A stretch of 64,000 bases of DNA, from positions 8,437,001 through 8,501,000 of the forward strand of contig OY997594.1 in assembly GCA_963921825.1 (NCBI GenBank), written 5' to 3'. Made by a program: the position numbers and the translations under genes. Shown one piece after another: positions 37,266 through 48,972 of the stretch (its first letter is position 1; each line of letters opens with the position of its first letter). Below the pieces are notes generated by a model that saw only the letters and a list, made by a program, of their open reading frames with translations, searched no databases and was not told the origin of the DNA. Source of the DNA: Erodium maritimum (taxonomy: Eukaryota > Streptophyta > Magnoliopsida > Geraniales > Geraniaceae).

Positions 37266-38191
37266 TTTTATTCTATTGAAGATTCACTCGTTTTAAATTG
37301 AAAACTTTCCCAACAGACCCAGACAACACTACATATGCATGATCAATATGAAAGAAACTTGATCATGGAAGTGAATATATGTGCCGGTGCTTTGATATCA
37401 AGTCTGACATTTTCTCCAAGAAAAAACAAACAAACAAGGTAGGTTGTGTTGCACAGTAAAAGTAATTGGCAAAAGGATAGGTCGTGACCAAATCACTCTA
37501 CTTTACTGTGAATGTTAATTTATTAAGATTGGAATATTAGAACTTTTTCACAATACTATTAAACACATCCTCTGTTAACAAAATATAGAATTAATACTCT
37601 TTTTTTATCAGAGAAATACAAAAAAATCCTCCTTTAGCCTAATTTGATCCACCCCTCACACTTTCTCATAAACAAGTGTACTTACAAATAGAATTAATAC
37701 TCACTTGATACATCAATTTAAAGTCCACCTAATAAGTTAAGTTTGCGAGTGAAGAGTGAAATTTTAACACACTACATGAGGTGAAGGTATTGTTAATGAT
37801 ATCAGCATGAATCCCTCCAAGTCCTGGCGTCCTTTCTTTCATAACAATTGTAAAATGAGTATAGGAAGCTTGATATCTTAAATTTGTGTGGAGGATAAAT
37901 AGGTGCATATTAATGTTGGGAGGATGGATCTATATAGAGGATGTACAATAGGAAACTGGTACTTACAAGTTATGAGTTCAATTTATCTGACGTGAAACTA
38001 TGAATTAAATGTTTTTTTATCAACAATAACCACAAATATAAAAACTAATCCAAAACTCGAATGTCACGCCTTTAACCTAACAATCAATTCATTGGAAACT
38101 CAGAGTGAAGTGCATCAAAATAGTAGCTCACAAGAATTGGATGTCTTACCTTCTTACTCTCCCAATCCCCAACAATCAAGGGAAATTCACT
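37266..38191. other. Upstream region of the TKPR1-like gene
   Basis: AT-rich DNA that should contain the promoter. No coding frame or repeat boundary was recognised. Confidence 0.5.
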
Positions 38192-38199
38192 TATATATA
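38192..38199 (+). promoter_or_regulatory. TATA box of the TKPR1-like gene
   Basis: TATATATAG lies 57 bp upstream of the ATG at 38256, a normal distance for a plant gene with a leader of about 30 bases. The leader carries an AAACAAAAAC repeat run. Confidence 0.6.
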
Positions 38200-38255
38200 G
38201 AGCAGCCGAATCTTGAATCTTGCAACACAAAACAAAAACAAAAACAAAAACAAAA

Positions 38256-39634
38256 ATGAATCAAAAACTTGGTGAAGTGAAAGGAAAGGTTTGTGTCACC
38301 GGAGCTTCCGGGTTTCTCGCGTCTTGGCTTGTCAAGAGACTCCTCCTCTCCGGATACCATGTCACCGGCACCGTTAGAGATCCAGGTTCGAACGATCCTT
38401 TGTAATAATAGCATTATGTTAAAACATACAAATAGAGATTAATTACTTTAGGCTTAAGCTACTACATTACATGTGATCAACTCAGGAAATGAGAAGAAAG
38501 TGGGTCACCTCTGGAGGTTGGAAGGAGCAAAGGAGAGACTGAGACTGGTGAAAGCTGATCTCATGGACCAAGGCAGCTTCGACGAGGCCATCAAGGGATG
38601 CCAAGGCGTCTTCCACACTGCCTCCCCTGTCTTGAAACCCTCCTCCGATCCAAAGGTACCCTCTTGCTCTGTTAAGTATGAACCCACATCGACTATATAT
38701 AAAAATAAATAACTACATCTATATATGTTAGGCCATTTGTTACTAACATTCTATGTTTAGGCCGAAATTCTGGAACCTGCTGTTAAGGGTACTTTGAATG
38801 TGCTGCGTTCTTGCATGAAGAACAAATCTCTAAGGCGTGTTGTTCTCACCTCATCTTCTTCAACCGTAAGAGTGAGAGATGATTTTGACCCTCGCGTGCC
38901 TCTCGACGAGTCTTCTTGGGGCTCGGTCGAGCTCTGTGAAAAACTCCAGATATGGTACCCGTTATCGAAAATCTTAGCTGAGAAGGCTGCTTGGGAATTC
39001 AGCAAGGAGAATGGTATGGACTTGGTGACTGTGGTTCCCTCCTATGTCATTGGACCCAACCTTACTTCGGACTTATCCTCCACGGTGTCCGATGTTCTTG
39101 GCTTGTTCAGAGGTGATGCTTCGAGTCCTTTCTTGTCGTAACTGGTTCCTACATTAATTAAACAACATGGTTTGGTTTGGTTTTGGGTTTTGGCAGGGGA
39201 GACAGAGGCGTTCAAGTGGCATGGAAGGATGGGATATGTTCACATAGATGATGTTGCAAGTTGTCACCTTCTTGTTTATGAGAACCATAGTGCTAATGGC
39301 AGATACATATGCAGCTCTGTCGTGGTGGACAATGACGAGCTGGTATCGCTCTTGTCCAAGGCTTATCCGTCCTTCCCCATACCAAAAAGGTTTGGATCGG
39401 ATAGTCTTCAACATTGCTACTCTTTCTTCTTTTTTCCTGTTCAAGTTCATAACACAAGTAGTTTGGTGATTTATCTTCAGGTTTGAGCAACTAGAGAGGC
39501 CATACTACGATCTCAACACAGAGAAATTGAAGAGCTTGGGGTTTGAGTTCAAGTTCAAAGGAATACCTGAGATGTTTGAAGATTGTGTTGCATCTCTAGT
39601 GGAGAAAGGCTATTTGAAGACCTCTCCATCTTAG
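38256..39634 (+). CDS. TKPR1: Tetraketide alpha-pyrone reductase 1-like (DRL1-type) NADPH reductase
   Basis: Five exons (38256-38385, 38486-38655, 38761-39112, 39197-39389, 39481-39634), all GT-AG, give 332 residues. The protein is an extended SDR of the dihydroflavonol/cinnamoyl-CoA reductase group. The nucleotide motif [12 protein letters not shown] is at 14-25, the Ser is in the [15 protein letters not shown] stretch (131-134), and Y166/K170 are in WYPLSK. The stretches [45 protein letters not shown] and [10 protein letters not shown] closely match what I recall of Arabidopsis TKPR1. That enzyme reduces tetraketide alpha-pyrones in the anther tapetum for sporopollenin in pollen walls. The absence of the CCR signature NWYCYGK argues against a lignin enzyme. 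Assignment to TKPR1 rather than a close paralogue is by recalled similarity. Confidence 0.88.
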
Positions 39635-39821
39635 TTACTTGCTTGTCTTAGCTGTTAAACTTGGTTTTCTTATAATAAACAGTGCACAATGGAAGCGTGA
39701 TTTAAACTTGATTAACTTTACAAAAGGCACATTTAAACCAAATTGTTTTGACAAACTATGATACAAAATAAAAAGGAACTTGACCCCTATAGCACAAGTG
39801 CAATTAAACCATGGGAAGATG
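39635..39821. terminator. Shared 3' interval between two converging genes
   Basis: Only 187 bp separate the stop of the TKPR1-like gene (plus) and that of the NPF8.3-like gene (minus). TTATAATAAACA near 39669 could serve polyadenylation of the plus gene. Both transcripts probably overlap at their 3' ends. Confidence 0.45.
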
Positions 39822-42800
39822 TTAAGAAGCCTTCTTGGACTTGTACTTCTGCGAACAAACCATGTACACCAACATGTTGAAGAAGCTGAGTCCGGCCAAG
39901 AGCCAGAAAAAGTAATCGAGATGGCCTTCGTTCAAATTATCCGTTATCCAGCCAGAACTCCCATTCTTGGTGGTGAAGTAAGTCACAACAGTCAGTATAA
40001 AAGAGCTCAAGTAGTTTCCCAATGAAGTGGTCAGAAGGGACAATGCACTGCACAAACTCCTCATGGCATCAGGAGATTGGTCATAGAAAAACTCGAGCTG
40101 TCCAATGAATGTGCAAACCTCAGCAGCACCCAACAAGAAATACTGAGGTATTTGCCACAAAATGTTGAGAGGTACAGCAACGCCTTTATCAGTCAAGCCA
40201 AGCTCCCTTGCAATCTGCAATCTTCGGATCTCTACCAAAGCAGCAGCAGACATGCACAGGACAGAGATGAAGAGGCCGATTCCTATGCGCTGCAGCTCTG
40301 AGAAACCCCTCTCTTTGCCTGTAAACTTCCTCGCAATAGGGACAATGACCCTATCATAAACCGGGACCCAGAAAATGACACTGATGACGTCAAAAGTTGA
40401 GAGAGAAGCAGGAGGGATGGTAAATGATCCTATAGTTGTATCCATCATTGTCCCTTGTTCAACAAACAAGGTGGACATTTGGGCATACACAGCAGAGAAG
40501 ACAATCCCGGTAGCCCAGATAGGGAACATTCGAATCAAGATCTTAAGTTCTTCTACCTGTGTTACTGTACAAAGTTTCCATGGGTTCGAAAAGTCCCCGG
40601 TTTTTAGTTCAGCTTCTGAAATTATGGAAGCTTTATCGAGGCACCTGGAACAAAAATAAATATAGTGAATTTTATAATGGAATTGGAGATCCAACTATTA
40701 TATTCAACGAAATGCGCTTCAATTTTTTTAATGTAAATACTGCATATATATTGTATATCAACCATTGAGCATACAAGACAGCAACATTACAGACTCAGAC
40801 TCCTTGTGGACAGTACATTCTAGAGCAGAGCCCACGTACTGCTTAACAGCTAAACCGGATACTAACAGACTCCAACAAGACAAACTCAAACGCTAACTAG
40901 ACAACCATGAGATAACCCAAGACGTGAACCCCAATCTCATGGACCAAAGTTCAAGTGCTTGACCAGTTGGACAAGCAAGTGTTGGACTGTGAATCCAATT
41001 TAGGATAGTATCACTCGTAGGAAAAAATAAATTTACTTCATGAAATGTACAGAGAAATCCCTATACAGCTAATGTTACAGCAAGTTCAACGCTCTACAAT
41101 GGTCTAATTGGAACATGATGTAGCACAAATAAGAGATTGATAATGAACCAAAGTTCAAGTGCTTGACCAGTTGGACAAGCAAGTGTTGGACTGTGAATCC
41201 AATTTAGGATAGTATCATTCGTAGGAAAGAATAAATTTACTTCATGAAATGTACAGAGAAATCCCTATACAGCTAATGTTACAGCAAGTTCAACGCTCTA
41301 CAATGGTCTAATTGGAACATGATGTAGCACAAATAAAAGATTGATAGTGAAGCATTTAAATTCGTGAGAATGGAAGAAACTAACTTACGTCAGTTCATCA
41401 CTGTGTTGCAGTTTCCGACTACCTGCAATGGCAGAGGTTTTATCCTGTGTTTCATACAGGAGACTGCTATCATGAGGGACCACCAAATTCCACTTCCTAA
41501 ATGTTGCAACCAAAACCTGGCACATTCTTGTAAGTGGGCTTCCTCCTGGTTTCTGAAATCTATAGAGGGCTGTGCCTGAAAAGAAACTTCCAATGGCAAG
41601 GCCCATAAAGAGTGCAGGGATGCCAAATCCTAGTCCCCACCCAGCATTGTCTTGAATCCATACCAGAAGACTACTTGATACTAGAGCGCCAATGTTGATA
41701 GAGAAGTAGAACCAGTTGAAGAATGATCCCTTCCTTACCCTTTCCTTAGGGTCGGTATCATCAAACTGATCTGCCCCAAAGGATGAAACACATGGTTTGA
41801 TCCCACCAGTTCCTAGCGCAATCAGATAAAGCCCAAGAAAGAAGACCATATATTGAGGTGGAGTAGCTGAAGGGCACGTGGATCCCACACACTCAGCGGG
41901 TTTCAATGCTGGAATTGTTGCGGATAGAGTCAACGTACACATGCCCTGTGAAGCATAACAGATTCACGTTATCTATGATTTATAGAGATGAAGAAGAGGG
42001 CATCTCTACTGAATCAATTGGTGCATCCAAAAAGATCAAAACATTCATCACACTGACATCACCATCCTCGCTTGACTTTGTAAACATGCATAATAGCATG
42101 TCACAAGTTAGCAAAACCTCCCTAGGGCTTCCCAACTATCTCATGCAACAGACCTGATGCAAAAACCATGCAAATGTTTATGATGTCCATGACATCACGG
42201 GAAACATGGAACAATCCTTGAAACAGTAGATACAGCTTTGTGGAATATCTCTTCCCACGTGATCCTTTCCTCATTCTCTCTAGTACACCGACATTCTAAA
42301 ATCACACATTAGACCTATGTTGGCAAAGCATAAGCCAAAGTTTTTTTTTCAATTTTGAACGTCTCTCTAAAATGTGATTCTTAGATTGATTACCAAATAA
42401 ATCATTACTGGTCAATCAGTTATGGATTCTGCACTACCTAGAACCTAAAGCATAATAAACCAACCAGGATGGAGATGCAGGTATTATTTAACAAATATTG
42501 GTTTTACACAGCTATTAGAACCCTCAAGGAATCAGAAATAGTTTTTTTCTTAAAAGGTAAAAGAACTGAAATACTGACCCTTAAACTTTGTGATATTGAG
42601 GCAATGATAATAGCATTCACACTTCAATCAATTATAGAGATAGAAGATATCTCCAGTTGATACTTACAATGAAATAGATTGTAGAGAAAGCAGCAATAGT
42701 CCAATATCTTCCCCAATAGGCATCCGCTAAGACGGCTCCAATGAGGGGAGTGAGATAGCAAGTCCCTTGCCATGTGGTAACATTTGTTGCAGCAGAGACA

Positions 42801-43703
42801 TTTCCTTGATGCAGTTTGTTGGTGAGATAAGTAACCAGATTAGTGGCAATTCCATAGTAGGCCAGTCTTTCACAACATTCATTACCTGTATTAATCATAA
42901 CACTATAAGAAAAATCAATGCATGATTAACAAACCAAAGAAACACCAAAAAACAACGAGCAATCACCCAGTATGAAAGGGCATGCTCTCCAGTTCCCAGT
43001 TCCCTTCTTTAGAACCGGGTTCCCCTTAAAGTCAACCGAGCCATCTCCTGTGTAAAGTTCATTGCTTTCTTCCTGAATAAACCAATATAAAACAGTAGTG
43101 TCAACTATAATAGATCCTCTACTCACTCCAACTTAAAACAAGGGTAATACCAAATGACTGTTATCAATAAATAAATCAAGTCAACGATGAGAGTGTGGTT
43201 CAACATTTACAGTAACTGCCCTGCATACACTGATATGGGTATGCCAGGATTGATTCAGACCACAGCTAACATCTCAAAATTAATAAAACCCAGAATAGTC
43301 AAATTACTACTACAGTTCCTGAGCTAAAATACAGTTAGACCCAAAACCCTGGGATCAAATTGACAAAAGCTACGAGATTTATAACCCCTTACTTAATGTT
43401 CCAGATATGCCAGTACCCACAAAATTATATCCATTAGAAAAAGATGGTCATATATGTGATTGCAATTTCAGAGTTCAGCTGCATACAAATTAAACGAGTT
43501 CTTATACATGTTCTTGCTTCTCCAGAGCAAATCTGAACCGAAACACACTCAAATTTTGCACAGATTTGGTGGCGGCATGCAGAAATCAACATGCATGATC
43601 GATTAGGGAAAAAACGGTCGATGCAATGAATTAAAAGTAGATTTTGACTAACCGGTAGAAGTCCCTCCTCGAGGGGCGAGCGCTCTTCCTCTAGAGAACC
43701 CAT
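39822..43703 (-). CDS. NPF8.3: Di/tripeptide transporter of the NRT1/PTR family, NPF8.3 (PTR2) type
   Basis: Five exons (43703-43653, 43072-42967, 42885-42668, 41945-41389, 40644-39822), all GT-AG, give 584 residues, the family length. It is a proton-coupled peptide transporter of the major facilitator fold with about twelve membrane segments. The N-terminus [17 protein letters not shown] matches that of PTR2. The proton-coupling ExxER motif is ECCER at 55-59, the PTR signature [18 protein letters not shown] is at 170-187, and [20 protein letters not shown] begins near 498. The C-terminus KYKSKKAS fits the same group. NPF8.3 proteins move small peptides across the tonoplast or plasma membrane. 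No disruption is seen. Intron 4 (40645-41388) contains a tandem duplication. The assignment to 8.3 rather than 8.1/8.2 rests on the N-terminal leader and exon sequences recalled from Arabidopsis. Confidence 0.92.
40944..41352. repeat. 204-bp tandem duplication in the transporter intron
   Basis: Two head-to-tail copies (about 40944-41147 and 41148-41352) lie inside intron 4 of the NPF8.3-like gene. They start at CCAAAGTTCAAGTGCTTGAC and differ at only a handful of positions, so the duplication is young. It does not touch the splice sites. Confidence 0.9.
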
Positions 43704-43810
43704 ATCGGAAATCGGACGATGAGATATGGTATGGGGTTCAGTTCAGTTCAGGTTATGTTCAATGATCAACAATCAGTGAGCAAGAAGGATACAAGATGAA
43801 GAGAGAAGAA

Positions 43811-43818
43811 TATTTATA
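43811..43818 (-). promoter_or_regulatory. TATA box of the NPF8.3-like gene
   Basis: TATAAATA on the minus strand lies about 110 bp upstream of the start codon at 43703, in a purine/pyrimidine-biased leader. Confidence 0.5.
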
Positions 43819-43975
43819 AACAATACAACTCAAGGAATCTTAGGAAGTGACGTGGAGCTTCAACCCTATCTCCCTTGTACTTCTCGTGTGGTGATTTGTT
43901 GTGTTTAACTGGGTTTTTAAGTAATTAAGGTTCATATATGGTAAACAACACTAAAACAATACCTTTGTGCTCTAA

Positions 43976-44568
43976 GAGCATCTTTAGTCGTAGGAGTTCT
44001 TTGATAGATCGGTGTTGATGAAGGTGGAGCGGCGACGGATTATTTGCGGATAGAAAGGTAGAAAAGTGATGGCGGATGGATGCGTCGGTTACGTTACCAA
44101 CGTTGCCATCCTCCAGCATCACAACTAGTTATCCTTTGACCATTGGAAAATATATTTTGATCTATGGTTAACCCTTGAAAAAATATATTTTAAAAATATG
44201 ATTTTATTTATAAAAATGTATTTTCATTTATAAAATCAGTTGTGGTTTAAAAAAAATATGTTTTAAATTATTTTTAAATTTTTAGTAACTTGATTTATTA
44301 TTTATTTAATTTCAATTTAGTATACATTTAATTTTTTTTATTATTTTAGTAATTAAATATTTTTTTGTTTTTATTAAAATTGAAATAAAAATAAACCTGA
44401 AATTCTTTTATAATATTTTTTTATTCTATCAGCAACAACTATCAACTAGCAGAAAAAACATGAATGGACTTGCTTGTTGATAATGTTGACTAATAGAGGA
44501 AAGAAAAGCATATTTAATATTTTTTTTATCATATCAGTCAACAACTTTGTTAAGGATTGGAAATGCTC
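43976..44568. mobile_element. PIF/Harbinger-type MITE in the transporter promoter (593 bp)
   Basis: The ends GAGCATCTTTAGTC and, on the complement, GAGCATTTCCAATCC are flanked by TAA on both sides (43973-43975 and 44569-44571). The element begins 273 bp upstream of the start codon of the NPF8.3-like gene. The interior is AT-rich apart from about 130 bp at the left. No transposase is present. Confidence 0.7.
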
Positions 44569-44571
44569 TAA

Positions 44572-45002
44572 CTTAGTATATGCGCCCCTACCAGACGTCT
44601 GGCCATAATATATTGGTTATGGGTCCTCATAAAAAAGGATGGAGTCGAGGGGATCCTTGTGGAACCTAGGGCGGGGAGCAAGCTTTCGAACACAGGGAGA
44701 TCGAGACGTTTACGTCGTTCCTTGGTCGTGAGAGAAGATCGCAATGGCTTGGCCTTGAAGAGTTGGGACAAAGAGATCATACGATAAGGAAATGGTACGG
44801 CCGACGGTATGGATTGTCCTGTGGGGAGCGTGCTGTTAGTGGCCTCGTCACGTGGTGTCAAGACGTTCTCGCGAGCTTTCAGGCACCTGGCCGAAAATCG
44901 GGGTAAACGAATTGCATAAAGTCTGGTTGTGAGTGTGGTGTTAACGACATGACGTATTGGGCCAAAGGAGAAGAAGAAGAAGAAGAAGAAGAAGAAGAAG
45001 AA
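44572..45002. repeat. Unclassified GC-balanced sequence ending in a GAA microsatellite
   Basis: A minus-strand open frame of 147 codons here starts in the microsatellite and has no recognised domain. The GAA run, about 11 units, covers about 44968-45002. It may be an old repeat. Confidence 0.5.
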
Positions 45003-45088
45003 GACCATCATCTCATTAATCTCTCATCACTAAGTGTCTTGCATGTTGAGATACGTGATGACCATCATCTCATTAATCTCTCATCACT
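45003..45088 (+). repeat. 29-bp direct repeat, two copies
   Basis: GACCATCATCTCATTAATCT and the next nine bases occur at 45003-45031 and again at 45060-45088. The copies lie 57 bp apart, immediately after the GAA microsatellite. Confidence 0.85.
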
Positions 45089-47001
45089 TTCCATGTAATC
45101 TAGTTAATTAGGATAGTAAACTAATATTCAATTAGTTAATTAGTTGGTTAGCAGAATTTAAGTCCCACCTAGTTACTAACTAACTAACTTAGTTGGAGTC
45201 GTCTAGTTACGACTCAACTTGATAGTTCATTGGGCCTTTGGACACTTGGGCCATCCATTGGGCCTCGTGGGTGGGGCCCACGACCATTCCCATCGAGGTC
45301 CAGTGACGTTCATATCGTCTGCACTTCGTATATGTGCAACTATATTCGACGAGATCGTTCCCAAGACTCCAAGTCTTGTCTCGATCCGTAATATCCTAAT
45401 CACTCACGACCTATGACCCAAAACCCAGTTTTGGTCATGTCCCGTGTCAACTTCCCGCCTAAACATTCTACATCAATATGTAAGGTGACTTAATATACGA
45501 TAGCCAATATCATGTGCATGGCCATGCTATTCTTTCAGTCACTTTCGATCGAGCAGCCGGAACGAACATCATTCATATACGTAGTATGAGGGATAAATCC
45601 CTTATCTGTCTTTCGTGTCACTTATGTAGTCCGTCCTCAAGTCAATCTTGGACGTTATGGAAGCCATGTCACGGTGCAACGTTAGGCTCAGGTCAAACTC
45701 AGTTGTTTACTACATAGCAATCACAAAGACTCTTTGGTATAAGAATACAAGACAAGCTACGACACTGAATATGTTCATGACTTGATCTAAGACACATATT
45801 CAGGTCAGGTTGTCCAATATCATGTTCCGCGTGATATCTATGATCGGACTCCGGAATCCTATTCCAATACTAAATAGAACGTAAGCCATAAAGAGTCATC
45901 TTTCATACTAGTCGCTTCTAGTGAAGCTTTGTTGACTAGGGTCCCATTGAGTGTGATCTATCTCGATCTATGGTTCTACTTCACATGATTGAAATAGATC
46001 AAAACACATATCGATATATTACTCCAACACATAAGTAATGCATAAAGTCGATTTACTTTTATTGATTACGATGAAATATACATTTGGGTGTTTATGATTG
46101 AACTACGGGAACTAAGACTAACAAACTTTACCGATTTATTTAATCGAACATCTATAGTTCACTTCATTGTGGTCTTTACTCTACTGTATATGACTCTTTA
46201 GGATTCATATGTCGTTGGTAGTGAGACGGAAATTAACATTTTCTATACAAGTTATGGGTAACCCTTAGCACGACCCATAACTACTCAAGTCATACAAACT
46301 ATTGACTTCTTTCCCAAATCCTGTTACCAAAGATCACTTATCCTTTGTCGTTTTGCACACGTCTTTACTGAGAAAAAGGGCATAGAAGCACCACCTCTTT
46401 CAATATTCAATACATTGTTCTCTTGATCTTGAGTTTGGATTGTATGTGACAAATCACTCATCAAGAGGGGCCCATGTGACATCTAACTTACACGAATACA
46501 AGTGACAAATCCCTATAATCATCACACATACATCTCATATGTGTGTATCCATATATGAGCATAACTTTTATATCTATCTTGTCAGGAGTACAACTTAATT
46601 ATATTTAGGCATGAATCCATATCACATAGATGGTATGGCGATGTCATGGTCGAAGACCTAAGATCTACTTTGTTAGTTGAGAAATGTTCGTGTCTCATGT
46701 TCTATGAAACATTCTCAAGGTGGGTCATCCAATGTCAAATTATTCGACATCCAACATTAATTTTGAATATTAGGTCTTGTAATTAAAAAAATATTAGGCT
46801 CTTTGATCTTGGGAAGTAATACAACAACCTACCAACCGGAATAGGTCTGATGTCTATGGAACTTTGCATGATGTAATGATTCTTCCCATTAAATAATAGG
46901 TCAACAAATTACATAACGAAAAGTTCCTTAGAAAACAAGTTACAAAAAATAATTTGACTTGATAAATCTATAAGTTACTTATTTTGATTCAAATATCATA
47001 A
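45089..47001. other. Long non-coding stretch, probably old LTR-type repeat
   Basis: About 1.9 kb of AT-moderate DNA without a long open frame, tail or clear terminal repeats. The composition and the many CATGT/ATATG motifs recall internal or LTR parts of plant retrotransposons. I cannot name a family or set ends. Confidence 0.3.
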
Positions 47002-47010
47002 TTTATTATT

Positions 47011-47399
47011 GGAATAGCTTTGTTTCCTAACCTTTACAAACGTTTCATTATCAGATCCTAACTTAGGCCAACGTTTGGTCTCAATTCCTAACATAATAGG
47101 TTTGGAATTTCTCAGAAACTATAAAAAGCCGTCTAAACTCACGATTCCGCCAACTCATCCAAGCGTTGTCGTTGTTGGCGTACATTACCCATGGTGCCTT
47201 CCTCGACGTTGAACTTATCCTCATTCTCAAGCAACCGAACCCAATGCTCGACGAGTTGACGGAATCGTGAGTTTAGACGGTTTTTTATAGTTTCTGAGAA
47301 ATTCCAAACCTATTATGTTAGGAATTGAGACCAAACGTTGGCCTGGGTTAAGATTTGATAATGAAACGTTTGTAAAAGGTTAGGAAACAGAGTTTTCCC
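47011..47399. mobile_element. 389-bp foldback (Mutator-type MITE) with 9-bp duplication
   Basis: Two near-identical arms of about 130 bp (47011-47150 and 47262-47399) run in opposite directions around a loop of roughly 110 bp. The arms contain GAATTGAGACCAAACGTTGG and its complement. The element is flanked by identical TTTATTATT at 47002-47010 and 47400-47408. The long arms would give a strong hairpin RNA if transcribed. Confidence 0.85.
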
Positions 47400-47408
47400 T
47401 TTATTATT

Positions 47409-48972
47409 TTGAGATTCATTCTCATACGAACACAAACGAAATAAATTGGTCATTCAAATTATTGTCTTTCTCACAATAATTTCTTTATATTATGTTATCC
47501 GAATACAAACCAGACAAGGGGGGCTTATAAATAGAATTGATAATAAAATGTATGAATAATTTCACGTGATGATACAATTATTGATGTCAATAGAACCGGC
47601 TAACAAGATTAAAGAAGGTTTAAATTGATATGAAAGGTTTCAATCAAAATGAATACTCATTAAAATTCATTTTCTGACCTTCAAGTCACAAGGTCAAATA
47701 ACTATATATATGAATAAATAAATTGTATTTTTGATAAAACCACTCGAAACGAAATGGGAAGAAACGTGATTGGTATTAATGGGCTAAGCCCATACATACA
47801 GTAGCATTCCTCAAAGTCCAATTAAAAGAGTAAGTCCATGTCATGTCAACTTCTTCATCATTGGGTTTCTTAGGCCCATTTGAACGTTCTCGTGAAACAA
47901 CACCATCTCTCCTGGATTGCATAAATTGTTGTCTTATTTTCTTCATAAATTCATAATCATTGCTTTCTTTTTCACTATTATGCTTACAACGGGACTGCAG
48001 ATTAAGCCATACTTCTTCACCCGAAACAGCATAGTAAGGGCTCCACTTATAATACCGTACCACCTGCCCCTTGCTCATTTTTCAAATTATTTACTAACCC
48101 ACCATCATTTGATAGCATTATATCACCTACACAAATTTCAATTCAAATTCGTAGTTATTGATTCATACTTAATCACCTAAACATGAATTAATGTAATTCC
48201 AGCTGTCCACGTGCCTAGCAAGCCACCAAATCTTTATAAAATAAAAGATATATTTGATCGAACTTAGTGTTGTAGACACCAAAAAAACAATGTTCCCCAC
48301 AGCGAAGATGGTCCACTCTCATACTGGCCGTCGATCAGAGAAACATATCCGCACAAAGAGACACACATCAGCCATCAGGCAGAGCTTTTGTGCCGTCCGA
48401 TTTTCACACAAAAGTCAGAACCCACACAAAATGAGATGCCGGCGACACATGTGACACAAACTTTGGCCCATTCAAAATCGGACAGGCCCACCAACTCGGA
48501 AGCATGATCATGTTCTCTTCTGTCCTTAAAAAACGGTGGCCCACCAGCATGCCATGTGGGCCCACAAACGATATTGAAGAATGAGGAAGCAAGACCGAGA
48601 GATGGAAAAAGGTAAAGTGAAAAGAAGTGCAATAAGCAAAAAGAGAGATGCTGGTTGGTAACCAAATACTCCTATAACCAAACACAAGCAGGTAAAGAAG
48701 AAGGAGGAGAAAAAAAAGGTGAGATTTGAATTTCTTTGACTTCCCAACCATGACTTGGCTATTTCCATCTTTTGCCATACATGTAATGCAACACCATCAT
48801 GCTATGGTCATTGCAATTATTTAGTCCCCCACATGCCCACATCCCATATGGACTTTATACTTACTACCGACTCAAATTTACCCCTTTTCTATCGCATATA
48901 TTGAATAACATTATATGGACATGAATTCTCATACAAACTCTTCTTGTGATGTAAGCCAATAGTCATCAAAAG
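47409..48972. other. Intergenic; one unassigned 100-codon frame
   Basis: A minus-strand frame at 48078-47776 (MSKGQVVRYYKWSPYY...) encodes 100 residues, charged in the middle, with no motif that I recognise. The second half looks untranslated-like. I do not call it a gene. The rest shows nothing. Confidence 0.4.

Noticed and set aside
22037-43703. A biosynthetic gene cluster (glycosyltransferase, SDR, reductase, transporter)
   Set aside because: The genes are spread over more than 20 kb, separated by transposons and a complex I gene, belong to unrelated pathways by family, and have no shared regulation visible in sequence.
44568-45011. 147-codon minus-strand frame as a gene
   Set aside because: It starts inside the GAA microsatellite, giving a run of Phe, and has no domain; the surroundings are repeat-like.
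47776-48078. 100-codon minus-strand frame beginning MSKGQVVRYYKWSPYY as a gene
   Set aside because: No recognised domain; the second half reads like untranslated sequence and there are no supporting splice or promoter signals. Left as an unassigned frame.
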